From Pseudomonas duriflava (lineage in GTDB: Bacteria > Pseudomonadota > Gammaproteobacteria > Pseudomonadales > Pseudomonadaceae): a stretch of DNA of 64,000 nt. The stretch's first letter is position 1. Each line of letters starts with the position of its first letter. The stretch spans positions 62,001-126,000 of the forward strand of contig NZ_VLKY01000010.1 of NCBI RefSeq assembly GCF_007830155.1, given 5' to 3'. The translations under genes and the position numbers were made by a program. Shown one piece after another: positions 18,601 to 26,239 of the stretch. The notes below the pieces were generated by a model, which had not been told where the DNA came from, did no database searches, and worked only from the letters and a program-made list of their open reading frames with translations.

Positions 18601-19596
18601 GACGTCGCCAAAGGCCGTGCCATATTCTTCGGCCATATCTTCAGGAAAGAGTGTTCGAATATCCTGACCCAACAGCTTGTCACGGCGAAGCGCCAATAAC
18701 TCTTCAGCCTTTTCGTTGACCTGAATGAAACGCCAGTCCTGATCCAGCCGGTAGAACCCATCGTTCAGGTTGCCCAGTAGCGCGTCAAACTCCTGATGTG
18801 CCCGCTTCAGGGCAGCTGTACTCTCCTGGGCTTCGGTAACATCCCAGGAGAAGCCCAGAATGGATTCCACTTGCCCTTGACGATTAACTATCGGAACCAG
18901 CAGCACATCCCACCATTTAGGTACACCACTGGCCGTGGGGCAGTACCCCATAAAGCGGCCCGGGTGTCCTCGGAGGGCTTGCGCGAACGCCTCATGTGCA
19001 GGGGAAGCCCATTCACCTTTCCAGAAGGCCAGCCAGTCGGCGTCACGTACCTGCTCGAAACTACAGATCTCCATCAGCGCCTGCCCGAACCTGTTTATAG
19101 CTACGAGGCGGCCTTCGAGACTGATTTCCTTGAGACATATCTCCTTAGAGCCGGTCAGGACATCACTGAACTGCCTGAGCACATGAATATGACCGCTTCT
19201 CTGGGCCAGCGCTCGCTTGAGCTGTAACCTCTGCCCGAACAGATAACTGGCCAAGCCTATTAAGGCGTTTATGGCTAGGTGATCCCCTTTAATCTGGAGA
19301 GGCGCAGGGTCGATACCATGCCAGAGCAGATAACCTGCTAGCGACAGGGCTGCGCAGAGAATGACAGGCCGCCAGGCCATAAGTCCTGCCGCCGCCGGGA
19401 AGAGCATGGCACTCCAGCCAAGCAGGGCCAGCTCTAGTTGTCCGCCACCAAGACACAACAGACTTACTACCGCAGTAGCCAGATTCAGCCGCCAAGCCAA
19501 TGAAGCGGAAAGCGCATACTGAGACTCGCCTGCCAAACCATGGCGAGCCAGATAATGATCCAGAAACTGATCGGCTTGGGAGGAAGGCAGCGACAT
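15604..19596 (-). CDS. membrane-anchored six-PAS GGDEF/EAL protein, probable c-di-GMP phosphodiesterase
   Basis: A 1330-residue protein with several membrane helices near residues 28-125, then six PAS modules (roughly 140-250, 265-375, 385-500, 510-630, 640-760 and 765-895), a GGDEF domain (about 900-1065) and an EAL domain (about 1075-1320). The EAL half keeps its motif and metal residues: AEALIRWQHP, NLSIRQL, LELTESI, DDFGTGYATL, LKIDRSF, VAEGVET and IQGYL. The GGDEF half keeps LGGDEFAVLL, but the usual DxDxFKxIND is TLDRHKWIQQ, losing one metal aspartate and the guanine-binding asparagine. I therefore infer a phosphodiesterase with a regulatory or inactive cyclase half. It ends a minus-strand set with a two-component pair, 95 bases downstream of the regulator. 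Confidence 0.88.
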   Translation of the reverse strand: MSLPSSQADQFLDHYLARHGLAGESQYALSASLAWRLNLATAVVSLLCLGGGQLELALLGWSAMLFPAAAGLMAWRPVILCAALSLAGYLLWHGIDPAPLQIKGDHLAINALIGLASYLFGQRLQLKRALAQRSGHIHVLRQFSDVLTGSKEICLKEISLEGRLVAINRFGQALMEICSFEQVRDADWLAFWKGEWASPAHEAFAQALRGHPGRFMGYCPTASGVPKWWDVLLVPIVNRQGQVESILGFSWDVTEAQESTAALKRAHQEFDALLGNLNDGFYRLDQDWRFIQVNEKAEELLALRRDKLLGQDIRTLFPEDMAEEYGTAFGDVMHSGIPRHFEFYSACFFRWYRISAYPRPNGITVFFSDITSDVASVQKRQTDEARLRLTQGIGRFADWQFMLSNRELLVSSQAMQLLGLSEEKGRLHQDVFLRQLHPDDRLAFVAALLDLTEGKATLNVVARVQDTEQAGQWRDFQFAGVLLRPQAHPAGLLVGCMQDISDQKDRERRLIEAEVFTRSILDALPQRLCVLDEKGHVLTMNKAWSTFIRVHGSIVAWPEEGESYFNFCRAAAKGGVIQAWTLHDNLQALLNGTGDPFNLEYHVELNGELRWFNVFALLMDTEPKQLLVVHEDITERAQLQAAVEVQAQRLRLAHEGSNDGLWEWRPENEALYVSERFTALTGDTLETYHDFTVWLDDHVHPDERQILSSALQDHLQHKAPFDIELRLDTAHGWHWFRLRGKAEWDEDTLTRFAGSLMDISLQRDLLEQFQASEARFREMVEFLPHVFWVYDTAQATLSYVSPALEKTWGIDADSLYEDMSVWMELVHEDDRAIVQRFQYEVTQLHQQAEAEYRSFNRHGDPLWIRNRTFPLRNAAGQVYRIIGIAENVTEAHRYKDQLYAAAHYDHLCGLPNRLMLQKRLEEQCVHAEAGERDFHVLLITLDRHKWIQQCLGQSAYDEVIGKVAERFQNALNGQGYLASLGGDEFAVLLSRESESNHCQHVVDALLKSLDSQFKTSEAAVKLTAAIGIARFPADGDTAEQLIRSASAAVYAVQKSGRSGYQFFDKGLLENNLDALKLEADLTRAIEQKEFVLYYQPKLCLGSQSICSAEALIRWQHPVYGLVSPLRFIPLLEETGLIVPVGLWCIDQALAQVAQWQKQGLGHFVIAVNLSIRQLQPGLVEEIRKRLAYHKVAPACLELELTESIMHDAEGESGIIINALKALGVRIAVDDFGTGYATLGSLRSFVPDTLKIDRSFLNEMITNEADQAIVRSVIDMAHALHMTVVAEGVETVEQQRLLEGLKCDQIQGYLISTPVSAAVFASKHINLKQQA

Positions 19597-19691
19597 AGAA
19601 AAGACTTCTGTAGGTCAGTGCCTCAGTGTGGATCATTGATCAAGCCGGAGGTATCGGGTAATCCCCTAGTACAAACCAACCTTTTAGCTCC

Positions 19692-20345
19692 TTAATCCTC
19701 AGGACTGATCAGGCCCTTACGTACGGCATACAGAACCAAGGATGGCACGTCATGAAGATTCAGGCGGTCCATGATCTGGGAGCGATGCGTATCGATAGTC
19801 TTGACGCTCAGTCCAAGTCCCTGGGCGATATCGCGGGTCGAGCAGCCCCGCGCAATGAGCCGAAGGATTTCCGTCTGGCGCGGGGTCAGTGTGGGCTCGC
19901 TGCTATTCTCTCGAGGTCGGCCCTCAACGATGGCAGACTGAATGACCGTCTGGGCGATACCAGGGCTTAGATACGACTCGTTCCGGGCCAGCGCCTGAAG
20001 CGCCAGGTCCAGTTCCTGTGCTGCAGCATCTTTAAGAAGATAGCCACGCGCTCCTAGCCTGAGTGCTGCCAATACATAATCAGGCGTGGCATGCATGGAC
20101 AGGATCAGAATCTGTACATCGGGATACTGGGCTCGCCATTGTCTCAGCGCATCAAGCCCACTCATTTGCTTCATGCTGATGTCCAGCAGCAAAATATCAG
20201 GCTTGGCCTGGCTTAGAATGGACTCGACATCTGTACCGTCACCGCCTTCGGCCACGACCTCATAACCAGGCTGATCTTGAACAAGCGCCCGGAGCCCCGC
20301 TCGGATCAAAGCGTGGTCATCGACCAGCGCAACGCGTTTAACCAC
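19692..20345 (-). CDS. LuxR/NarL-family response regulator
   Basis: A 217-residue regulator with an N-terminal receiver (VALVDDHALIRAGL, phosphoacceptor in ILLLDISMKQMSG near residue 55, lysine in GYLLKDA) and a C-terminal LuxR-type helix-turn-helix (LTPRQTEILRLIARGCSTRD, then LGLSVKTIDTHRSQIMDRL, residues about 150-210). It binds DNA when phosphorylated. The start is a GTG at 20345 with GAGGA upstream. It begins 10 bases after the stop of the histidine kinase gene, so the two form a two-component pair. Target genes are not visible; the neighbouring GGDEF/EAL gene is one candidate. Confidence 0.92.
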   Translation of the reverse strand: MVKRVALVDDHALIRAGLRALVQDQPGYEVVAEGGDGTDVESILSQAKPDILLLDISMKQMSGLDALRQWRAQYPDVQILILSMHATPDYVLAALRLGARGYLLKDAAAQELDLALQALARNESYLSPGIAQTVIQSAIVEGRPRENSSEPTLTPRQTEILRLIARGCSTRDIAQGLGLSVKTIDTHRSQIMDRLNLHDVPSLVLYAVRKGLISPED

Positions 20346-20355
20346 AGCTCATTCC

Positions 20356-22428
20356 TCATTTCAAAGGAGCCTGAACGGCCGGTAACCTCACGGAAATCCG
20401 TGTTCCCACTCCTTTCAGACTGGATATCTTCACTTCGCCGCCCAACGAGGCCACTCGCTCATGCATGCTGGTCAATCCCAGGCTTTTGGCTCCCTGGATA
20501 GCTTCATTTACGTCAAAGCCTCGACCATCATCGAGAATTTCGAGCTTCAATCCTTCCGCGTCTCGTTTCAGCGAAATCCGAACAGTATCGGCCTGCGCAT
20601 GGCGGGCCACATTGGCAATGGCCTCCTGAACGATCCTGAAGGCGGCAACGGCCTTTTCCGGCGACGTTTCGCTGACCGGCCCGGCAACCTGTAACTCCCA
20701 TTTCGTCTGGGTAGCCTCCAGGAAATGCGCCAGATGCCAGCGTACCGCTGCCTCAAGGCCAAGATTCTCCAACTGCAATGGATGCAACGAGAGCGATAAA
20801 CTGCGTACCTTGCTCAAGGCCTCATCAACACTATGCGCTATGGTTTGGGCCATTTCCTTCAAGGAGGGTTCAGGGTCGAGCTTCTTGATCAGACGTTGCA
20901 GGTGCAGTTTAAGCCCGGTTAGCTGTTGGCCTACATCATCATGCAGATCACGAGCCAGTTGGCGACGCTCGACTTCCTGCACTTCGATGAGCCGCTGGGA
21001 AAGTTGTTGCAAACGGCTATTTGCGTCCTCTAAAGCACGACGCATTTGCTGAGCCTGGCTGACATCACGAACAATCAGCTGAATATCTCGCTGGCCTTTG
21101 TCTTCCAGCACAATTTCGGCAACCTCTGCCTCGAACTCGCTGCCATCCAGCCGTAACAGCTTCAAATAGCGAAAGGGTTGCTCATTGATCAGGCCTTTTT
21201 TCAAGGCACTGAGGCGGTCGATCTCACGGGCCCGAAATTCCGGATGGATGCACTGGGAAAAATCCGCCTCTTCCAATGATAGCTTTATTGAGCCACCAAA
21301 CATGTCAAAGGCCGCCGCATTGGCATAATGTATGGCGCCTTTGCGAACGATCAAAACGCCTTCCGGCAAACGGCTGACCATATATTCGTAGCGCTTCTGC
21401 TGCTCGGCCAGACGGTGCTCGACCGCCTTCAGCTCGGTGATATCGATGTATGTACCCAGCAAGATTCGAGCGCCACCGCTGGGCTCGCGCGTAATGGTCG
21501 CCCGCTCGTAAATGTAGCGAATCTCTCCTTGAGGCCTGACTACTCGATACTCCAAGGTCATATGGCCTGTCCGGGCAATATCCTGATGCGCCATGTTGAC
21601 CCGCTTTCGGTCATCCGGATGAACCGCTGAAAGAAAACAAGCCATGTCCAGCTGAAGCATCGCTCCATCGATTCCAAGAATCGAATAGATTTCCTGGGAC
21701 CATGTCATGCGCAACGTTACAGGATCCTGCTCCCAATAACCCATCATGGCTATTTGCTGAGCCAGTTCGATGACACCTAAGCTGTGCGCCAGCTTTCGTT
21801 CCATCTCGAAATGCGCACTGACGTCGTGGGCCATGAGCAGTCCGTATGGCTGCCCCTTGAAAAGCCCCTCATTACCCAATACGTCCATGGTCATGACCCG
21901 CTGGTCATGACTGACATGCTTACGGATACCGGACAGCGCACTGGAGTTAATTTCTTGAACAGAAGCACCTTGCAGGATGTTTTCCCGCTCAGCCGGCGTG
22001 TAAAGGTCCAGAATCGACAAGTTCGCAAAGTCTTTCGAGGTATAGCCATAGGTAGCCACAGCCGCCTCGTTGGCTTTAAGAATCATCAAACTTCTCTTGT
22101 CGTAAAGCCACATGGGTGCCGGGTGCACCTCGAAAAGCGCTCGGTAACCACCTTCGGCCTCACTGATAAGACTCTGGGTTCGGATAGCTCCTTCTGCAAG
22201 CCGCCGCGTGAAAATCCACATACAAACGACTGTGAACCCGCCGGTAAAAAAGCCACGTGCAGAGTAAGTCCAGCTAGGCAACTCCCAGGTATGAATAACT
22301 GCATCCGTACTTAGTATCCATATCACCACGAAGCAGGAATAAGCCAAGGCAAACTTCCAGGGAGCCACCTGCAGCATTCGACGCGAAGCCGTAAGGCTTG
22401 AAGCAATATCAGAGGCACGCGGGATCAT
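20356..22428 (-). CDS. PAS-containing sensor histidine kinase (HisKA_3/NarX type)
   Basis: A 690-residue inner-membrane kinase. Two hydrophobic helices (about 25-45 and 55-77) flank a short external loop. Three PAS modules follow (about 90-210, 215-340 and 345-465; each of the first two is followed by a typical DIT- or DVS-like end). The phosphotransfer region has the histidine in ERRQLARDLHDDVGQQL near residue 495, and the ATPase has the N box QEAIANVARHA and the G box LDDGRGFD. The short external loop suggests that the signal is sensed inside the cell through PAS. The start is the ATG at 22428 with AAGGA upstream. It is the partner of the LuxR-type regulator just downstream. Confidence 0.92.
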   Translation of the reverse strand: MIPRASDIASSLTASRRMLQVAPWKFALAYSCFVVIWILSTDAVIHTWELPSWTYSARGFFTGGFTVVCMWIFTRRLAEGAIRTQSLISEAEGGYRALFEVHPAPMWLYDKRSLMILKANEAAVATYGYTSKDFANLSILDLYTPAERENILQGASVQEINSSALSGIRKHVSHDQRVMTMDVLGNEGLFKGQPYGLLMAHDVSAHFEMERKLAHSLGVIELAQQIAMMGYWEQDPVTLRMTWSQEIYSILGIDGAMLQLDMACFLSAVHPDDRKRVNMAHQDIARTGHMTLEYRVVRPQGEIRYIYERATITREPSGGARILLGTYIDITELKAVEHRLAEQQKRYEYMVSRLPEGVLIVRKGAIHYANAAAFDMFGGSIKLSLEEADFSQCIHPEFRAREIDRLSALKKGLINEQPFRYLKLLRLDGSEFEAEVAEIVLEDKGQRDIQLIVRDVSQAQQMRRALEDANSRLQQLSQRLIEVQEVERRQLARDLHDDVGQQLTGLKLHLQRLIKKLDPEPSLKEMAQTIAHSVDEALSKVRSLSLSLHPLQLENLGLEAAVRWHLAHFLEATQTKWELQVAGPVSETSPEKAVAAFRIVQEAIANVARHAQADTVRISLKRDAEGLKLEILDDGRGFDVNEAIQGAKSLGLTSMHERVASLGGEVKISSLKGVGTRISVRLPAVQAPLK

Positions 22429-22873
22429 CAGGGTCCTTCAATCAGCAGGCAAAACGTAATGCTGGTTATAGCGAAGCGCCTATTTATTCTTTTAGCACTA
22501 TTTTGGAGGGCGACTTGGTGAGTAAAGTTTTCTTAACCTGAAACACTTGAGGCATTAGTACGCTAGAGGCCTATCGCCAAGTTAACGGCCAACCTGCTCC
22601 TTGCTTGAGAGAACCCGGGTAAAAATGCCTTCTACACCTATGCTCTGACTTGTCTACTTTATTAAATGTCGGTTCAAGGGGATAAATATGCTTTCTTTCA
22701 ATAGGGCTGGTATTACTTAATTGCTTGATAGCATTTCACCACTATACCGCCTGCCGCCTCGCCTATCCGATGCACCCTGTTCGAGGAACCTTGCTTGAGT
22801 CTTTCAGTCCGTAACTAAGCACGTTGCAATTTTGATGTTGTCCGTGATCCCTATAGCCTAAAGGTGCGATGCC
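22429..22873. other. intergenic region with one copy of a repeated element
   Basis: AT-richer than its surroundings. It separates the divergent histidine kinase and small-ORF transcripts and should hold both promoters. It contains the element at 22703-22737. I saw no other gene or RNA that I can name. Confidence 0.5.
22703..22737 (+). repeat. repeated intergenic element, copy 2
   Basis: AGGGCTGGTATTA at 22703-22715, followed by C, T, TAATT, six other bases and TAGCATTTC. The same order, with three extra bases before TAATT, recurs at 51547-51584; only the first 13 bases recur at 4406-4418. Confidence 0.5.
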
Positions 22874-23005
22874 ATGATGATTATCGATGTCACCCGGAGC
22901 TATGCACGCCGCGTATCGGCTCTGACCGAACTCCAGAAGATAAAAGCCGCTAACGATGCTGATGCCGGTGAGCCCATGACACCGGAAGATCCCAAGCGCT
23001 CCTGA
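22874..23005 (+). CDS. possible small protein of 43 residues
   Basis: ATG at 22874, AAGG nine bases upstream, stop TGA at 23003-23005, and a clean intrinsic terminator 18 bases after the stop. The product begins MMIIDVTRSYARRV and ends with an acidic, proline-containing tail, EPMTPEDPKRS. It has no signal peptide or membrane segment. I do not recognise it. The ribosome binding site plus private terminator make translation plausible, but at this length chance is not excluded. The terminator could equally end a small RNA. Confidence 0.5.
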   Translation: MMIIDVTRSYARRVSALTELQKIKAANDADAGEPMTPEDPKRS

Positions 23006-23022
23006 GGTCGGGTGCGTATGAC

Positions 23023-23045
23023 AAAAGCCGCCAAAGCGGCTTTTT
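23023..23045 (+). terminator. intrinsic terminator after the small ORF
   Basis: Stem AAAAGCCGC / GCGGCTTTT with loop CAAA, running into a T-run (23041-23045). It separates the small ORF from the channel gene 35 bases further on. Confidence 0.85.
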
Positions 23046-23079
23046 CATTGAAAGAGGATTACGTTCCTAAGGATTTGGC

Positions 23080-24195
23080 ATGCCCTCCATAGACCGCCTT
23101 ATTGAGTCACCCTGGTTGGCGACTCTCCTGGCCGCCTGTGTCTCCGTTCTTATCAGCTTGCTGGCCGTCACGGTCATTACCAAAGTACTCAAACGCCTTT
23201 CCCGTTCGCTGATTTTCACCAGCACTCTGGTGCGTTATGCCGAACGTCCGGCAAGCCTGCTGATTCCGATGATAGCTCTACAAGGCGTACTGGGATCGGC
23301 TCCCGATACACTGCTGCTTATCGATGGCATTCGCCACATTACGGCCTTGATCACCCTGGCCGCTTTCACCTGGTTAGGCTTACGCTGTGTAAAAGCCATT
23401 GGCGCGACCATTACCCTACGCCACCCCGTCGATGTTGAAGACAATCTGCGAGCACGCCGTATCCTGACGCAGACACGCGTCATGGTAAGAAGCCTCAGCT
23501 TTGTTGTTTTCCTGATCGGGTTGGCGTCCATGCTCATGACATTCCCGTCGGTGCGCCAGATCGGAGCCAGTCTGCTTGCCTCGGCCGGGGTTGCCGGTAT
23601 CGTGGCGGGTATTGCAGCCCGCCCTGTGCTAGGCAACCTTATCGCCGGTCTGCAAATCGCCGTTACTCAGCCCATTCGCATTGACGATGTCGTGATTGTC
23701 GAAAATGAATGGGGCCGCGTAGAAGAGATTACCGGGACCTATGTTGTGGTCAGGATTTGGGATGACCGCCGCCTCGTAGTGCCGTTGCAATACTTCATTG
23801 AGAAGCCCTTTCAGAATTGGACACGTACGGCTTCAAGCTTGATCGGTTCGGTATTCGTCTGGGTGGACTATTCCGTCCCTATGGAGCCTTTACGCGCTGA
23901 AGTGGAGCATTTGTGCAAGGAAGTGCCCCATTTGTGGGATGGACGCGTATGTGTGCTTCAAGTCACGGATACCTCTGAAAAAGCCATGCAACTACGGGTA
24001 CTGGCCAGCTCATCAGACTCGTCGAAAAATTGGGACCTGCGTTGCCATATACGTGAGCGGCTCATCGCATTCATCAACCGTGAGTATCCAGAGTGCCTGC
24101 CACAACTGCGTGCGGAGATTGGCACTCAAGTTGAGAGGCCTTCCGCACCATCCGACGAAATGCATACTGCCCCAGCCAGACAGCCTGAGATCTGA
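23080..24195 (+). CDS. MscS-family mechanosensitive ion channel
   Basis: A 371-residue inner-membrane protein. Three or four hydrophobic helices occupy residues 10-170. The pore-lining helix and following segment are seen as LLASAGVAGIVAGIAARPV, then LGNLIAGLQIAVTQPIRIDD, the characteristic MscS signature. A beta domain (VENEWGRVEEITGTYVVVR, then LVVPLQYFIEKPFQNWTR) and a C-terminal cytoplasmic domain follow. Such channels open under hypo-osmotic membrane tension. The start is the ATG at 23080 with AAGGA seven bases upstream. The last 20 residues are unconserved. It stands alone between the small ORF and the glucan genes; with trehalose genes nearby, an osmotic-stress theme is plausible but not proven. 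Confidence 0.9.
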   Translation: MPSIDRLIESPWLATLLAACVSVLISLLAVTVITKVLKRLSRSLIFTSTLVRYAERPASLLIPMIALQGVLGSAPDTLLLIDGIRHITALITLAAFTWLGLRCVKAIGATITLRHPVDVEDNLRARRILTQTRVMVRSLSFVVFLIGLASMLMTFPSVRQIGASLLASAGVAGIVAGIAARPVLGNLIAGLQIAVTQPIRIDDVVIVENEWGRVEEITGTYVVVRIWDDRRLVVPLQYFIEKPFQNWTRTASSLIGSVFVWVDYSVPMEPLRAEVEHLCKEVPHLWDGRVCVLQVTDTSEKAMQLRVLASSSDSSKNWDLRCHIRERLIAFINREYPECLPQLRAEIGTQVERPSAPSDEMHTAPARQPEI

Positions 24196-24364
24196 TTTTG
24201 CGCTTATAAAGCAGGAACTTGTCGCGTAATTGTCATCATCATCGGCAAAGCTGAACAAGCCAATCCAAGCCGCAACCTATTTTTCGGCACGGATCTAGCA
24301 CATTTTCATTTTGAGTTCACTTACAGGTGAAACTTCAGCTTGCAGGTACAGGTCATCTTTATAC

Positions 24365-24420
24365 GACTGGACATCTTGGCGTCTCCTAACCGCCTCTTGT
24401 CCAGTCCCTTACAGGGGGAC
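24365..24420 (+). promoter_or_regulatory. overlapping alternative hairpins upstream of glgA
   Basis: Nine-base arms GACTGGACA and TGTCCAGTC (24365-24373 with 24398-24406) enclose a smaller GGCG/CGCC stem. The bases GTC at 24404-24406 also pair in a second hairpin, GTCCC with GGGAC (24404-24408 with 24416-24420), so the two folds exclude each other. This is a sequence observation; whether the stretch is transcribed is unknown. Confidence 0.4.
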
Positions 24421-24480
24421 GTTGCCAGGGGGCTGTAAGAGCAGCATGGCTGTGAACGTTTTTGATCCTGATCAGGAAGT

Positions 24481-24495
24481 CATCTTTAAAAGATG
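24481..24495. promoter_or_regulatory. 15-bp perfect palindrome before glgA
   Basis: CATCTTT-A-AAAGATG, centred at 24488 and ending 48 bases before the glgA ATG. It could be an operator. I cannot name a protein for it. Confidence 0.35.
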
Positions 24496-24543
24496 CGTTC
24501 ATGGGGTAGACCTCAGTCATTACTGCTTATTAGGGAGCGCATC

Positions 24544-26115
24544 ATGGCGAATGCCATAGTGGGAAAACTAGAATCGCTAGAACCGGCGAATGTTGAGGTT
24601 CAAACTGTTAACCGTTTGCGTACCGTTGCTGATGAGCCTCAACTCAAACTGAGCTCAGTGGTAGAAACCCGCAAGCGCGTGTTGTTCGTTACTCCGGAAA
24701 TTACCGATTTTGTCAAAGCGGGTGGCCTGGGTGAAGTGTCTGCTGCCCTGCCCCGCGCATTGTCATCCCTGCATGATGTACGTGTCCTGATTCCAGGTTA
24801 TCGCCAGGTCATGGATGCCATTGTCGACGACATGCAGATTGTTGGTCGCGTGCCTGCACATGCCGCTATGCCAGCTTGTGATATTGCCCGTGTCGACCAA
24901 GAAGACGGCCTGGTGATTTATGTATTAGTTTGCCCCGAACTTTACGAACGTCCCGGTACGCCTTACAGCGATACTCACGGTCTTGACTGGGCTGACAACC
25001 ACATTCGCTTTGGCCGTCTGGCCTCGGCTGCTGCCGAGATGGCTGCGGGTACATCGTCTATTCGGTGGTGTCCTGATTTACTGCACCTGAACGATTGGCA
25101 GACTGGCCTCGCTGCAGGTTATCTACGCTGGCGTGGGCTCAAGACACCGTCTGTAATGACTATTCACAATCTGGCCTATCAGGGTGTCTTTCCACGGCGC
25201 TGCATGACGGACCTGGGTATTCCAGAATCGGCCTTTTCTATCGACGGGCTTGAGTACTACGGCAAGATTTCGTTCCTTAAAGCCGGTCTCGTCTACTCTA
25301 ACCACATTACTACGGTCAGCCAGACTTACGCGCGTGAAATCACTACGCCTGAATTTGGTTGCGGTCTTGATGGCTTGCTTCGCCTCAAGGCCGAGCACGC
25401 TCAACTGTCCGGCATTCTCAACGGTATCGATGAGGGTTGGGACCCGTGCAACGACCCTCACCTGTACCAGAGCTTCTCGCCGTACGACTGGTCAGGCAAG
25501 CAGGCCAATGCTGATCGCGTCCGCGCCGACTTCGGCCTGGCCGCGTCGTCCGGCCCTCTGTTTGCAGTAGTCTCCCGTCTGGTACACCAGAAAGGCATCG
25601 ATCTAACCATCGAGGCGGCCGACCAGATCATTCACCAAGGCGGTCAGTTGGTCATTATTGGTTGCGGCGAGCCTGCTGTTGAGCGGGCAGTGAGCAACCT
25701 TTCGCAGCGTTACCCTGGTCAGGTGGGCGTGCATATCGGTTTTTGCGAAACCGAAGCCCGCCGGATGTTTGCCGGAAGCGATTTTCTATTGATGCCTTCT
25801 CGCTTCGAACCCTGCGGACTGAGTCAGATGTATGCACAGCGCTTCGCCTCGCTGCCCATTGCTCGCCGTACAGGTGGCCTGGCGGACAGTATTGAAGATG
25901 GCGTAACCGGTTTTCTATTCGATGAGCACACGCTTGAGAGCTACCAACGGTCTATCAAACGCGCCTTCGAAGTTTTTGCTCGCAAGGATCTGCTCCAGGC
26001 CATGCGCCGCCGTGCAATGAATGGTCCATTCTACTGGTCTCAAAGCGCTCAGCCCTACGATGAGCTCTACCAGTCGCTGCTTGGCAAAGTTCGTCAAGAA
26101 CAAGCAGCTATCTGA
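24544..26115 (+). CDS. glgA: glycogen synthase GlgA
   Basis: A 523-residue GT5 glycosyltransferase that extends alpha-1,4-glucan from a nucleotide-activated glucose. The N-terminal substrate motif is KAGGLGEVSAALPRAL near residue 58. The C-terminal domain has SRLVHQKGIDLTIEA and PSRFEPCGLSQMYAQRFASL, with the catalytic glutamate in the second. There are about 40 extra residues before the usual start of the fold. I chose the ATG at 24544 because AGGGAG lies seven bases before it; the frame extends 17 codons upstream without a better site. It opens the plus-strand glucan cluster, 124 bases before treZ. No glgC is in the window. Confidence 0.93.
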   Translation: MANAIVGKLESLEPANVEVQTVNRLRTVADEPQLKLSSVVETRKRVLFVTPEITDFVKAGGLGEVSAALPRALSSLHDVRVLIPGYRQVMDAIVDDMQIVGRVPAHAAMPACDIARVDQEDGLVIYVLVCPELYERPGTPYSDTHGLDWADNHIRFGRLASAAAEMAAGTSSIRWCPDLLHLNDWQTGLAAGYLRWRGLKTPSVMTIHNLAYQGVFPRRCMTDLGIPESAFSIDGLEYYGKISFLKAGLVYSNHITTVSQTYAREITTPEFGCGLDGLLRLKAEHAQLSGILNGIDEGWDPCNDPHLYQSFSPYDWSGKQANADRVRADFGLAASSGPLFAVVSRLVHQKGIDLTIEAADQIIHQGGQLVIIGCGEPAVERAVSNLSQRYPGQVGVHIGFCETEARRMFAGSDFLLMPSRFEPCGLSQMYAQRFASLPIARRTGGLADSIEDGVTGFLFDEHTLESYQRSIKRAFEVFARKDLLQAMRRRAMNGPFYWSQSAQPYDELYQSLLGKVRQEQAAI

Positions 26116-26239
26116 TTCAACTTTAGCGCCTTTCCTCTGGTCATAGAAGGAACCTCCCGTCGTCGTGACGGGAGAGCGCTCGAACTATCGAACCCGCACC
26201 CACGTGCCCCACCTGCCCCTCCGGCTGAGGACAGTACGC
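26116..26239 (+). other. glgA-treZ spacer with a stem-loop
   Basis: The 124-base gap contains the perfect 8-bp stem CTCCCGTC / GACGGGAG (26154-26161 with 26167-26174) with a five-base loop and no T-run. It may mark an RNA processing point or a weak terminator between glgA and treZ. Confidence 0.4.

Larger units (their letters stand above)
24196..24543. other. intergenic region and probable leader of glgA
   Basis: No named gene lies here. The region holds an extended inverted repeat (24365-24406), an overlapping competing hairpin (24404-24420), a perfect 15-bp palindrome (24481-24495) and a 37-codon frame (24446-24559) that overlaps the glgA start. Confidence 0.5.
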
